This document shows, one piece after another, positions 11,369 to 24,040 of a stretch of 64,000 bases of DNA. Made by a program: the position numbers and the translations under genes. A model generated the notes under the pieces. The model searched no databases. It worked only from the letters and a program-made list of their open reading frames with translations, and had not been told where the DNA came from. Within the stretch, counting starts at the first letter, position 1, and each line of letters opens with the position of its first letter. Source of the stretch: Massariosphaeria phaeospora (taxonomy: Eukaryota > Ascomycota > Dothideomycetes > Pleosporales); NCBI GenBank assembly GCA_011032825.1, contig JAADJZ010000004.1, positions 1,240,001-1,304,000 of the forward strand, written 5' to 3'.

Positions 11369-12219
11369 TCAATCTTCTGCCAATAGATCACATGCTCGCC
11401 GTATCTTTTCCGTCGTTTCCCGCACCGTAGTTTTTTCAAACAACCCGAAATGATGGGTGGGCATTTCCCACACAGCCGCGATGAATTGATGTGGAAAATG
11501 ATTCCACCCAACTTTGTCGTCTCGCAGGTAATCCACCATACAACGAGATGCCGTCTGCGGGTCCGCGACGGGCACGTATTTCTGCGCATGCAAAAGAACA
11601 GCATCAGGTGGGACCATGGCCTCGATCCCGTCAAGGCCACTGTTGTCGTCCGTCTTCCAATTCCGAGACACCCACTCATCACTATCCTGCTTGGACCATT
11701 GCATGCAGCGTATCATATTCTCTTTGATGTCGGGCGGGCAGTTTTTGAGCACGAGGTCGACGGGGAACTCTGCGTGAACGGTGTCTGGCGGACCCCAGTA
11801 TGGATACATCGTGTCTACTAGAACGAGGCCGACGACGCGGAGTCTCGACCGTGAATTCTGTGCTAGAACACGAGCGATGTCTATGGCCAACTGTCCTCCG
11901 AGAGACCATCCTGTTACGATGAGCTAAAGGAATGACATGAAAGAAGGCTTGCTCCGATAGGCGTACCTCCAACTATGATCTCCCCCGATGGTACCACCGA
12001 TTTGATCAACTTGATGTATTCATTGACGAATGTCATGGACCCTCCGTCCCATTTAGTCTCGGCCTTGAACCAGGGATTGTGGATAGTATAGACGGGTCTG
12101 CCGATTTTGTCAAGCTTGTAGTAGTGCGAGACGGTACCGCCCGCATCGTGTATGAGGAATAGGGGAGCACGAGTAGGCTCCCCTTTCTGAATCAACGCGG
12201 GGTTTGCTTGATTATCCAT
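11369..12219 (-). CDS. Free-standing polyketide thioesterase
   Basis: Predicted 264-residue alpha/beta-hydrolase thioesterase that would release the acyl chain from the PKS carrier domain. Two exons, 12219-11967 and 11910-11369, joined by a 56-nt intron; the join recreates the nucleophile elbow GGWSLGGQ with Ser87 as the predicted nucleophile. It starts with APLFLIHDAGGTVSHY (oxyanion-side strand of type II and fungal PKS thioesterases) and ends with PTHHFGLF, which carries the probable catalytic His at 237 or 238. The neighbouring PKS ends at its ACP with no thioesterase or reductase domain, so this trans-acting enzyme is the natural candidate for product release. ATG 12219 is chosen because upstream residues look like untranslated leader. 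Confidence 0.85.
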
Positions 12220-13715
12220 GGAATCAGCGTGGATGCGTGAGGCGGAAGTGGAATACGAGGGCGAAAGAGAGGGGCGAGCCGGGCGGTCTCGACAGCAATG
12301 TGAGGGGATTGAGTTGGTCCCCGAAATCACAGCGGTGTTCAGCTATCGGACTTGAACCCGCCCATCGAGCTGGGCACATCGGCGTGGCGTACAAACGTAC
12401 GAACCCAAGGGTGAGGCGGCCCCACCATGATTCACGGTCCTCGTGTCATCATTTCGATGGTTTGATCGAAACCCGGGCATCAGTTTATCGTGCGCGATAC
12501 TGTAGGTAGCTCAAGGACTAGGTTCGGCGCGGACAACAAAATCGACATGTTGAATGAAACGTAGATGACGATGGCGTGCCCAGGTGAGGCCTAGCGCGCC
12601 CGTCCGTGATCCTCCGAGCTGGAAGGAGCGGGGCGGAAGGCGCACCCCACCCTCCACCATCCCTGGCAGAATTTATTAATAATAAAGGCAGAATTTACTT
12701 GTAGGCAGGCAATCCTCCTAACAGCCTAAGAGCTTTTGATAGTAGTAGTATAGATAAATAGACTATCTTGATTCAAGAACGTTCTGTTATATACAATAAC
12801 TAGTTAAACTAGATAATACATAAGTAGAGCCTATAGAAGTACAAAGGTCGGCTTACTACGTAGCTTATTAGTGCCAGTTTAGTGTTCGGGAGTAACCGCC
12901 GATACCGAGCACAGACGTAAGCTGTCGTCCGGTCTTGTTTCTGGATGCGGCTAGCGGACGGCAGGTGGCGGCCGGTTATTGTTATGGCCGTTTGTTCCTT
13001 CCAATCCACCTGCCTCCTTCTTCGCCTTGAGTCTTTCATTCACCTAACTTCGCCACTAACTCTCGCGCGACACGGGATTGCATTGTCACCCCTTGGACCT
13101 TGCCGAAACACGAAGTTGCAGCTCGCAGACCGACGTCCCTTTCTGCTCCCACCGATAGGCCCTTTCTCACCCCGCACTTGCATATGGCCAGGTGCCGCGT
13201 CCACATACTGCCCACGCCGGTCCCAGTTGCACCGGATATGTACGTCGGAGCCTGCGACACACTGTCGGACTAGCTGCGGGCCTGCATCGAGAACCGCCGG
13301 CGTAGTCGCCGCCCGTGCGTCCCAAATCCGGCAGTAGAGCTTGAAGAACATGTTGACCCTTGCGAAATAGCCGAACATGCCTGGTAGACCTATAGCCGGA
13401 GTTGGAAGCAATCACAGTGCGTTACGGTAACAAAGTATAGGCAAGACGGGCTCATGGGCTAACCCCACGTGGCATCGCCCCCAATGGATGGCGGTGCGTA
13501 AAACATGGCACAGGGTCCTTATCCTGGGACTCGTAATCACTTGGCTTGGGATTCCCGTGAGGTTGAGCCGACGAGCCCGGTCGTGTTGGCGCTCTTCTAG
13601 GCGGGAGATGTCAATGTAGGAGCCAAGGAAGGCCCTCTAATATGCCGCTTCAGTATCACCTTTGAAGTAAACTATTCACTTAGTTTCTTCACTCTATTTC
13701 AATCATCATTTCAAC
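12220..13715. other. Intergenic between thioesterase and PKS genes
   Basis: About 1.5 kb with no convincing gene. The first part must be the thioesterase promoter and the last part the PKS promoter. 12665-12870 is strongly AT-rich and rich in TA, possibly a decayed repeat. Confidence 0.5.
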
Positions 13716-16700
13716 ATGGCCCCATTTCTCTCCAGATCAGATAGCCCTAGTGTCAACCAAGACGGGAGCGAGGAGGATATGAACTACACTACAAATGGGT
13801 TTGGGAACGGCCATTCGAGCGGCGCCGAGACTACGGTGCAGCAGAATGGCAATGGCAACGAGACCAATGGACATGTCAATGGCAATGAGACCAATGGACA
13901 TGTCAACAGCAACGAGACCAACGGACATGTCAACGGCAATGAGACCAGCGGACACGTTAACAGCAACGAGACCAACGGAAATGTCAAGAGGTATAGACGG
14001 TCCTCATAATCGGCCTTGTCGTCTACTTACAGAATCTAGTAATGGAACATCAAAAATGCCGTCGCGAACCCCACCAAGCCCCATTGCTATAGTCGGCATG
14101 GGTATGCGATTACCCGGTGGCTGCCACGATAGCGAGTCATTCTGGGATTTCTTGATGGGCAAGAAGGAAGGCATGATTGACATCCCTTCTAGTCGATGGA
14201 ATCCAGACGGCTTTTATGACCCCCACGGCAGGCCCGGGACGGTCAAGAACAACCGGGGAAATTTTCTTGGTAGCGTTGACCCAGCAGCGTTTGACGCAGG
14301 TTTTTTCTCTATGAGCGCTGCTCAGGTCGGCAAGGTCGATCCTCAGCAAAGGCTGCTGCTCGAAGTAGTGTACGAAAGCCTGGAGAATGCGGGCGAGAGG
14401 AACATTCGGGGCAAGAATATAGGCGTATATGTGGGCACTTTTGCGGAGGTAAGAAGAGATTGAAAGCGGCGTAGGAGAGACATGCTGACTGGACACAGGA
14501 TTTTGCTGAAATGCATGCCAAAGACTCTCAACCACACAATTTTCTGAATCTTACTGGCCACCTCGATCTCTTCGCGAGTAATCGTGTGTCCCACGAATTC
14601 GATTGGAAGGGACCAAGGTAAGTGTTTCCCGCATCGCCCACGTGTAAGATAGGAATACTAAAAACGGTAGTGTGACCATCAAAACTGGATGCTCGGCAAC
14701 CATGGTCTGCTTGGATTCCGCCTGCAAAGCGCTTGCCAACGGCGATTGTGACGCCGCAGTCATTGGTGGTACCAATTTGATTCTTAGCCCTGCTTTTTCG
14801 TGCGCGCTTGGTGCACAGGGTGTGAATTCGGCTGATGGACGCTGCCGCTCCTTTGACTCCGAGGCTATGGGCTATGGAAGAGCAGAGGCAGTATCCTCAC
14901 TTGTCGTCAAGCGGCTGGACGATGCTCTGCGAGATGGGAACCCCATCCGCGCCATCATCCGATCCACACTTTGCAATGATGACGGAAGGACTCCGGGTAT
15001 CACGCAGCCCAGCTCTGAAGCCCATGAAGCTCTTATTCGTGGAGCATATGCCGCGGCAGGTATTTCGGAAGAGAATTACTCGCAGACCGGATTCTTTGAG
15101 TGTCACGGCACGGGTACGCCCGTTGGCGATCCTATTGAGGTGAACGCTGTGGCACGAGTATTTGGTCGCGACGGCATGATCATCGGATCTGTATGTGTTT
15201 TACAGAGCTTTTAATTCTGAGTGATGACTGATGAGCTCAAGGTCAAATCCAACGTCGGTCACTCAGAGTCAGCGTCCGGCAATACGTCAATAATCAAAGC
15301 TATCCTCGCGATGGAGCATTTAACAATTCCAGCGAACATCCACTTCAATACCCCAAACCCCAAGAGTAAGCTACCCGCTTCAAGTCTTTAGAACACCTGC
15401 TGACGAGTACGACTAGTTCCTTGGAAGGAGGCTAAGCTCGTGGTCCCCACTGATGCGATCGCCTGGCCGAGTGACCGTCTGGAACGTGCCAGTGTAAACT
15501 CTTTCGGCATTGGAGGATCAAACGCACACGTATGTACCACTCCCATTGTTTGGGTGAGAAGCTGACAAACCAGGTCATTCTTGATTCCGCGGCGTCTTTT
15601 GGAATCAAGGCGAAGAAGACTACGGTAGAGGAAGCCCCAAGACTCAGCTTGCTTCTTCTCTCCGCCAATAACGACCTGTCTCTCCAGGGCTCCATAGAGA
15701 AACATGCTCAGTATCTCCAAAAGCATGGCCCATCACGGCTGCGTGATATGGCTTACACTCTTGCCACCCGAAGAGAACACCACGATTACCGTACGTTTAC
15801 TGTTTCTGATGGCGAAGAGCCATTAGTGACTTTGCCTTCTGCCCGAACCAAGAAGGTGTCCAAATCCGTGGTTTTTGTCTTCACCGGGCAGGGAGCTCAA
15901 TGGGCTGAGATGGGACGGAAACTAATCGACGACTTTCCGTCTGTGCGCGAGGACCTTGAGAATATGGATACTGCTCTTGCCGAATGCCTCACACCACCCT
16001 CCTGGAAGATCATCGATGAGCTGTGCAAAGCCAAGTTTTCCAGTCAGATCTCCAAAGCTGAGTTCTCGCAGCCCCTGTGCACTGCAATACAGGTCGCTCT
16101 CGTCAACTTGCTGAGGTGCTGGGGCGTGAACCCGGCTGCTGTAGTGGGCCACTCCAGTGGGGAGATTGCAGCCGCTTACGCTACCGGAGGACTTTCCCAG
16201 AAAGACGCGATACTTTCCGCATATTTCAGGGGACTAATTACCAAGGAGAAGTTGGCCGACGGTGCTATGGCTGCTGTTGGTCTTGGTGCTGATCAGGTGC
16301 GCCCGCTCCTAAAACCAGGTGTCGTTGTCGCATGCGAAAACAGCCCGAATTCCACAACAATATCGGGAGACCGCGACGCTTTGGAAAGTCTCATCTCGAC
16401 TATTCAGAGGGACTCACCTGACGTCTTCGTTCGCGCTCTGCAGGTCGATAACGCATATCACTCCCACCACATGTACGCATTCGGGGAGGCATACGAGCAA
16501 TCGATTGCGGAGATCTCAACGACTGGCCTGCCTAGTATTCCCTTCTTCTCGTCGGTGACCGGAAAGATTATTGACTCACCGGGCAAGTTCACGGCGGCCT
16601 ACTGGCGAAGCAATCTAGAGAATCCCGTTTTGTTTCACACGGCAGTGCGCAATATCATCAAATCCGACTTGAAAAATCCAATTTTTGTTGAAGTTGGGCC

Positions 16701-19700
16701 ACATTCAGCGCTTGCAGGTCCTCTACGCCAGATTTTCCAATCCGAAAACTCTACCTTGGAGTACGTGTCCAGTTTGAGCCGTGGCAAGGATGATACCGAG
16801 TCCATGTATAACGCTATTGGCAATCTTTGGAGAAGTAACGTTCCCGTCAACCTAGACGCTTTGAATCCCGAGGGCACAGTTCTCACTGATCTACCACGTT
16901 ACTCTTGGGATCATTCAGTCAAATACTGGGAGGAGAGTCGTATGTGCAAGGAGTGGAGAGACCGAAAGTTCCTTCCTCACGAGACACTTGGTGTCAGATT
17001 ACCGGGAAGCAGCCATCTCGTGCCGACATGGAGAAACGTGATCAAACTCAACGAGGTGCCATGGGTCAGAGATCACGTTGTTGGTACCGATATTGTCTTC
17101 CCAGCCGCTGGCTACATCTGCATGGCCGGTGAGGCGGTTCGACAACTGACTGGTAGATCTGACTATTCAATCCGCGCCATTACCATCCGGACAGCCATGA
17201 TTGTCAGCGATTCCAAACCGGTTGACGTTGTCACGACGTTGAAACGAGCAAAGCTTACTGACACCACCGATTCTGACTGGTACGACTTCCGCATCACATC
17301 TTTCAATGGCTCCACATGGAGTGAGCACGTTTCGGGCCAGGTCAAATCCGGACCCATACGCTCTGTTAACAAAGCACCTCCTCAGCCGGATTTCCTAAGG
17401 AAAGTATCTCCGAGCCGTTGGTATCAGACCATGGAGAGGATCGGTTTCACTTATGGTCCGACTTTCCAAGGCATGCGCGATATCTCGGCGGATCCTACTG
17501 GAAACGAGGCGGTCTGTACTGTTGACAACGAGTGGAACGAGAAGGCGTCTTTCTATGAGCTCCACCCGTGCACACTTGACAAACTCTTCCAGCTGATGAC
17601 AGTCACGCAGCATCAAGGAAACCCTGCTCAGTTTCTACAGTTGAGCATGCCAACCTACTTTGGAGAGATCTACATCTCAGGAGGCATGAAAGAGATGAAA
17701 GTCACAGCTTCGTCATACGTCGACTTCATGGAAGCGTGGTCGGGCGATGCATTCGGCACGTCTGACGGAAAGCTCGTGTACGATATGAAGGGCTGCCGCG
17801 TGACACCGCTTGGTGACAGCTCAGAGATGGACGACAAACCTAAAAATGCCGTTCAATTGGCCTGGAAACCCGACGTCAGCTTCTTGAACTCCACGGAAAT
17901 CGAAGCCCTGATTTGGACGCCATTGGATATCCGGCAAGCCACCGTCGATATAGAAAAGTATTTCTTCCTCACTGCCGTAGATACCATCAAGGCCTTTGCA
18001 TCGACTGATTGTAAGGTGCCACACGCCGCAAAGTTTCACGCCTGGCTCAACGCGTATGTGGAGAAAGTATCCAAGGGCGATCACATCATCCTACCAGATG
18101 GCAAGGAGCTCGGTGCATTGAGCGAAACAGACCGACATTCGATCCTTCGCAGCCTCGAACAACAATTCGCCAACTCGGATTGGGAACGCATCATGCAAAC
18201 AGCTATTCGACGTGTCCACGAAAACGCGGTAGGCCTGATGCAGGGCACAGCGGACACCGTCGAATTTCTCATGGAAGACAACATCCTAGGCTCAATCTAC
18301 TCCTGGTTTAACTTGTGCTGGGACTACACTCCCTTGCTCAAACTCATTGGACACTCCAAACCAACATTGCGCGTGCTGGAGATCGGAGCTGGCACGGGTG
18401 GCACTACCACCACCATGTTGGAAGGCCTTCGCTCCGAGTTCGGAGAGCGCTTGTACTCGAAGTACAGCTACACAGATATCTCATCCGGCTTCTTCGTCGG
18501 TGCGAAGGAACGCTTCAAAGACCACCAAAACATTGAGTACTCAGTGTTGGATATCACCAAAAGCCCGATCGAACAGGGCTTTGAGGCAGCCTCGTATGAT
18601 ATTATCTTAGCAGCGAACGTTCTTCACGCCACACCGTCGCTGCAGGAGACTCTCAGTAATGTGAGATCGCTACTGCACCCACAGGGCAGACTAATCCTCC
18701 AAGAGCTGGACATGCCGGCCAAATGGGTAAACTACATCATGGCAGGATTCCCCGGATGGTGGCTGGGTGAACAGGATGGCCGCCCAGACGAGCCATACAT
18801 CACACGAGAGCAGTGGGACGTGGAGTTGAAAGCTGCGGGCTTCACTGGCAATGATGCGACAAAATACGAGACCCCGCCACCGTATCACATTACCGCAACC
18901 ATAATCACTTCGCCAGCACAGCCGTCACCCCCGAAGGACAAAGTAACATTCTTGTACAAGGACAAGGTCACCTCAACGATCGAACTATATCAGAAGGCCT
19001 TCGATGCGACAGGCCATGCCGTGGAGCTGGTTGCTTTTGGCGATGCCATCCCTGTAGGCCAAGACGTGGTTTCGCTGCTGGAATTGGATGAGCCCTTTTT
19101 CCATGGCATCAGCAAGAAAGATTTCGAGCACTGGATCAAGACGGCTACAAATATGGGTTCAGAAAAATGGCTCTGGTTGACACACCTCAGTTCCATGGGC
19201 GTGAAAGATCCACGCTACGGGATGACACTCGGCTTCGTAAGAACACTCCGTTCGGAGAAGAGGTGCGACTTCAACACATTTGAAATCGACGATACAGCCG
19301 GCTCTAGTGCACCCGATAAAGTATTGCAGCTCTACGAGAAGCTTGTCCAGGGTCCCCAGGATGATACTATGGACCCTGAGCGCGAGTACGTTCTGTCCGA
19401 AGGTACCATCCACTCCTCGCGCTACCATTGGTTCTCTGTCAAAGAGCAACTGGAAGCCGCCGCCGAGGAGGTCGAGAACAAGTTGCTTTGTATTGGGCAA
19501 AAAGGCTCCATTAATGGTCTGCGTTGGGAAAAGAACGATGGGGTTGCGCGTCCGTGCAAGGGCGACGAGATCGCGATTCGTCCTCATACTGTGGGAGTCA
19601 ATTTCCGAGTAAGTATTGTTATGCAATTCGGGTTGCCATTCGCTAAATTTGTCAGGACATTCTCCAAACCCAGGGAATCATTGACGGCAGTGATTTGGGA

Positions 19701-21785
19701 GGCGAATGCTCCGCAGTGGTAACAGAGGTGGGACCAGATGTCACGGACTTCGCTGTGGGTGACCGTGTCTTTGTCATGGTACCTTACTGCTTCTCCGACC
19801 GCGTTCTAGTGTCCCAGCAGCTAGTGGCCAAGATCCCAGACAACATAACTGCTGAAGAAGCGGCTACGATGCCCATTACCTACGTAACGGTAATCTACGG
19901 GTTACGACACCTTCGCCGCTTGGAGAAGGGCGATGTAAGTTTCGTGAATATATTAGCCGGATTGTAGCTGACCTTGACAGTCCATTCTCATCCACTCCGC
20001 CGCGGGCGGTGTTGGCATCTCCGCCATTCATCTCGCTCAATCTGTTGGTGCCAAGGTCTTTGCTACAGTCGGCAGCGAAGAGAAAGTTAAGTTTCTCATG
20101 GACACATTCGGCCTTCCGCGCGAGCAGATATTTGATTCTCACGCCAACTCGTTTGCACCAGACGTGTTAGCTGCAACTAACGGTAAGGGAGTCGACGTAG
20201 CACTCAATTCGCTTGCTGGTGAGCTCTTGCACGAGACCTGGAGATGTGTGAAAGCATTCGGCAGCATGATTGAGATTGGAAAACGTGATTTCTACGGCCA
20301 TGCGAAACTGGACATGATGGGCTTCGCCGAGAACAGGAGTTTCATTGGCATTGATGCGCGGCACATGCTCTCGGAGCGTCCCGATCTTGTGGGAAGGTAA
20401 GATTTCCCTTACCATTGATACCACCAAAGGCTGACGAAAAATGTAGGCTGCTACGAGAATGTGCCCAGCTGGTATCAGAAGGTCATATTCAACCTGTACG
20501 TCCCATCAAGACCTTCGAAGCCACCGAAATCGCCGACGCTTTCCGGTACATGCAACGAGGTGTCCACATCGGAAAGATCACAGTCCGCATGCCAGAACCT
20601 GAAGGCTTCAAGGCTTTCCCCTGTATCGCGCACCATCCCAAACTGCCCGTACAGGATGACTCGAGTTACCTCCTCGTGGGTGGTCTCGGCGGTATTGGTC
20701 GATCTATTGCGCTGTCACTCGCCCTGGCTGGTGTGAAGAACCTTGTATTCATTTCACGCTCGGGTCGAACGTCGAAGACAGAACAGTTCCTCCAGGAACT
20801 CGAGGCGCTCGGATGTTCCGTACAAGTCGTGGCCGGCTCCGTGGGAGATGCTGAATTCGTCAAGTCGTTACCACAGCAAGTGGAAAAGCCGATTCGCGGT
20901 GTCATTCACCTGGCCATGACCCTTGCTGATCAATCCATTGAGTCCATGACCTACGACATGTGGACGAAGGCACTCGAACCCAAGGTGGACGGGACCTGGA
21001 ACTTGCACAACACACTGGAGAACCTGGATTTCTTCGTGATGTTCTCCTCAGTGAGCGGTGTCATGGGTCAATTTGGCCAGGCGAATTACGCCGCTGCCAA
21101 CACGTTCTTGGACACCTTCGTTCAATACCGACATAACCTGGGTCTACCAGCCTCCGTCATCGATCTCGGTATCATGGAAGATGTCGGCTTCGTTGCTGAG
21201 TCGGATAACCTACTCGACTACTTCAAGTTCCTTTCAGCGGACATCTTGACTGAAAGGGACATCTTCGACATCATCAGACTCGCCGTTGTGCGGTCGCTGC
21301 CAGGCCCCTCAACTGCTGGAGAAGGCTACTCGAATGCCAGTCAATTCGCACCGGGTGTGCGCTCGCACCTTCCCCTCGACGACCCCAACAATCGCGTTAT
21401 CTGGAAGCGGGATCGTCGCTTCGCCATCGCAAGGACCATTGGTGTGGACTCTGGTTCCTCATCGGCCACGACAGACAGCTTGAAGTCGTTTGTCTCGCGC
21501 ATCGCTTCGTCTGGAGCAACCGCGCTCGAGGATGCAGAGGCCGTTGAGTACCTTTCGAACGAGATTGGAAAGATGCTGTTTGGGTTCTTGATGAGGAATG
21601 CTGACGACATGGATATCGATGAGCCGCTTTCGACTATTGGGCTGGACAGCTTGGTCGGTATTGAATTGAGGAATTGGGCTAAGCACCAGCTGGGCTATGA
21701 GATCAGTATCTTGGAGATGATGCAGAGTACGCTGAGGGATATGGGGAAAGGTGCGGTCGCGGCTATCGTTGCGAAGCAAAAGTAG
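13716..21785 (+). CDS. Highly reducing type I polyketide synthase (KS-AT-DH-cMT-ER-KR-ACP)
   Basis: Predicted 2542-residue iterative PKS. Exons: 13716-13990, 14040-14448, 14499-14617, 14671-15190, 15242-15365, 15417-15529, 15574-19608, 19656-19934, 19981-20396, 20447-21785 (7629 nt). KS (about 105-530): Cys275 in KTGCSATM, His413 in ECHGTG, His448 in NVGHSES. AT: Ser714 in GHSSGE. DH: His1021 in DHVVGTD and Asp1189 in HPCTLDKL. C-methyltransferase: SAM site [10 protein letters not shown] from about 1455. [18 protein letters not shown] near 1965. [11 protein letters not shown] near 2176 and Tyr2311 in [13 protein letters not shown]: Ser2498 in GLDSLVG. All catalytic residues look intact, so a reduced, C-methylated chain is expected. 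There is no release domain. The leader before KS carries a 27-bp minisatellite. The product cannot be named. Confidence 0.93.
13854..13988 (+). repeat. Coding minisatellite, five 27-bp units
   Basis: Five tandem 27-bp units encode variants of GNETNGHVN in the N-terminal leader of the PKS. Each unit keeps the frame (9 residues). Units differ mostly at third positions and by G/S and N/H swaps. The repeat precedes the KS domain and should not touch catalysis; copy number could vary between strains. Confidence 0.9.
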
Positions 21786-22033
21786 AGGGCATGGTAGGAT
21801 AGAAGGGGCTACACATGCTGGCGTGTAGTAGCCTCACATAGATTTGCGATTACTAGATATTGCACTTTATACTTGGATAGATGGGGTGTTTCTGAACATT
21901 ACGATTTACCAGCTCACAGTAGATGAGCTGAACGTTACTCGGCTACACAAGCACATAATTGATGTAATAAACTCTCTGAGGTCGCATTTATCTATTGTAC
22001 ACCCACGTATTACTACACCAAAACCCCCAATCC

Positions 22034-24040
22034 CTACTTGGCGGTCTTGGACCGCTTCACGCCCCTCTCCTCCTCATCCATCCCCTCCCCATCCTCCACC
22101 CCTCCACCCCGTTTCCTCTTCACCGGCACCGGCTCCATATGCTCAGTAGCATATTTAATCCTATCCGCTTTCCTCTTGTTAGAGCCTTTGTTGGATTTCG
22201 CCCGCCGCTCCAAAAAGCCCGGCGCTCCAACAACAATCGAGAGTTTCTCTCCTCTCAAGAGGTCTTCGCACACACGCTTATTATGCTATCGAACAATAAT
22301 TAGTGGCAAACCCTTCGCGACTGTGAGCGATGTAGTCTTACGCGAACTAGGTTGACTATGCACTCCATTCGCTTAGCGAAGGAGAAGTCCCAGGTCCTCT
22401 CTATCTGCGCGAGTAGGCCCTTGTCATACACTGGTTCTTTCCAGCCCTCCGTGTGCAGCTTGATCGTACAAGCCTGGACAGAGCAATCAGATCAGATGTG
22501 GTTATCGAACACGAGTCTGTGAAGTATTTACCAAAATGCGCCAAGCCAGTTTCTCCAGATCTTCTTCGGCATAGTAGTTTGAGGTCTCGCCCCATCGGCG
22601 CTCAAATTTGTTGTCGTTCACGGCTTCTTTGTTCAGGAATGCGCTCATCAGGTTTCTTACTACGGCCTGCTCTTCACTGTTCGTCTGGGGGATGGTTTCG
22701 TCGCCTGCGGGGGGCTTCCAGGCGGGAGTGTCGTCGTGGATAAGGGCTGAAGCTAAGCTGTTGAAATAGAGGCTAATGGACTCGTTCTTCTTCACACTTG
22801 CTTTAGGAGTCTTCTTTATGCGAGCAGCAGTCTCTTTGGTATTCCTACTTCTAGCAGTAGTCTTCTTTGCAGTACTATTCTTTGCAGCCTGCTTCTTCGC
22901 TTCCGCCGCTATCTTCTTCCGCTTCCCTTTTGCTTTCCTCGTCCGCGAGGATCCTGGCGCTACGTCAAGCTCGGTTGCTAGGGGTGAAGGACCAGCAGAA
23001 GCCATGCCTGAGTTTGGTGTGGGATATGATAGATAGTCCTCATCAACGTCGTTGGTTTCCGGGACCACGGTTTCGACATCGTTGTCGTTCTCATCGTCGA
23101 AGTCGACAGAGACAATGATCTCGGTCGAATGATAAGGGTCGATGCTACTGGCTCCAGGGGTATGAGCACTGAGATCGCATGTATCAGCACCGTGGCCGCC
23201 GATGTCAGAGACTGTAGGTGCAATGTGGGTATCGTAAGTACTCTCGTCGTCATCGCTCGATGCGTCGTACGTATCTGCGAGTACGTATCCATTATCCACA
23301 CCGCTGTATGACGGAGAGTTGCCATTGAGCACATCATTGAGGCCGTGGTCGGTATCGTAGGTACTCTCGTCATCGTCGTTGGATGCGTCGTAGGTGTTTC
23401 CGCGTACCTGCCCGTTGTCCTTGCCGCTGCACGATGGGGTGATGTTATTGAGCACATCATTGAGGACGTGGTGGGTGTCGATGTGCAGCTGCCGGCCGAC
23501 GTCACCGTTGTGGCGGACCGGCTCGATCGCTCCCTGTATTTCTTTGCCGTAATACTTGCTATAAACATCGTTGTATAGAGATTCGTAGCCATTGTCTGTA
23601 TGATGAAATGTTTCGGTATCGTTGGTATAACCGTGGTTGAAAAAGGGGACGCTCCACGGCTGCTCGCCGGTATTGCCGGCTGCGTGGCCATCGAATTGCG
23701 AGTACGCGTTGCTGAATTGCTGCGGAAAGAAATCGCCGGATTGAGGAAGGTTGTCGGTGTGATTGATCGCAATCCCACTGTTGATGTCCGCATTGAAGTA
23801 TGACGGGGAAGCTGACGCGTTGTTCCTAAATATCGGCGCTCCATATGGCACGATCGGCTCATTTTGGTACATGAAAGGGGCCGTACTAGACCCTATATGC
23901 GGTGGCAGCGGGCCTGCTGTGGCAGGCATGGAGGGAACCGCAATAGTGGGGTGCTGAAACGCAGTCGCCGGCATGAAGACATTGGCATGCGGGTTAAAGG
24001 AGTAATCGCGACGACCAGATGGGAAAGTTGTAGAGAACAT
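22034..24040 (-). CDS. Unrecognised nuclear-type protein, family W member 1
   Basis: Predicted 630 residues from exons 24040-22532, 22473-22342 and 22285-22034. I do not recognise a named domain. The N-terminal half is Asn/Pro/Asp-rich with two copies of a roughly 37-residue repeat (LNDVLN...YDAS..DDDESTYDT). A Lys/Ala-rich basic tract (KAKGKRKK, KKTTARSRN) follows, and then a C-terminal region WKPPAGDETIPQT...LAWRIL / TIKLHTEGW...WDFSFAKRMECI / VCEDLLRGEKLSIVVGAP, ending in basic VKRKRGGG and VKRSKTAK. The same region and both intron positions recur in the gene at 36611-37656, and more distantly at 38446 and 42483. A nuclear or DNA-associated role is inferred only from composition. It is convergent with the PKS, 248 bp apart. 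Confidence 0.7.

Noticed and set aside
12330..12400. tRNA-like T-arm (TTGAACCC) within a mixed-sequence region
   Set aside because: On the reverse strand GGTTCAAGTCC is present, but no acceptor stem or second stem pairs around it.
20397..20446. Apparent premature end of the PKS at 20398
   Set aside because: It is a normal 50-nt intron (GTAAGA...GTAG); splicing continues the ER domain in frame into KR and ACP.
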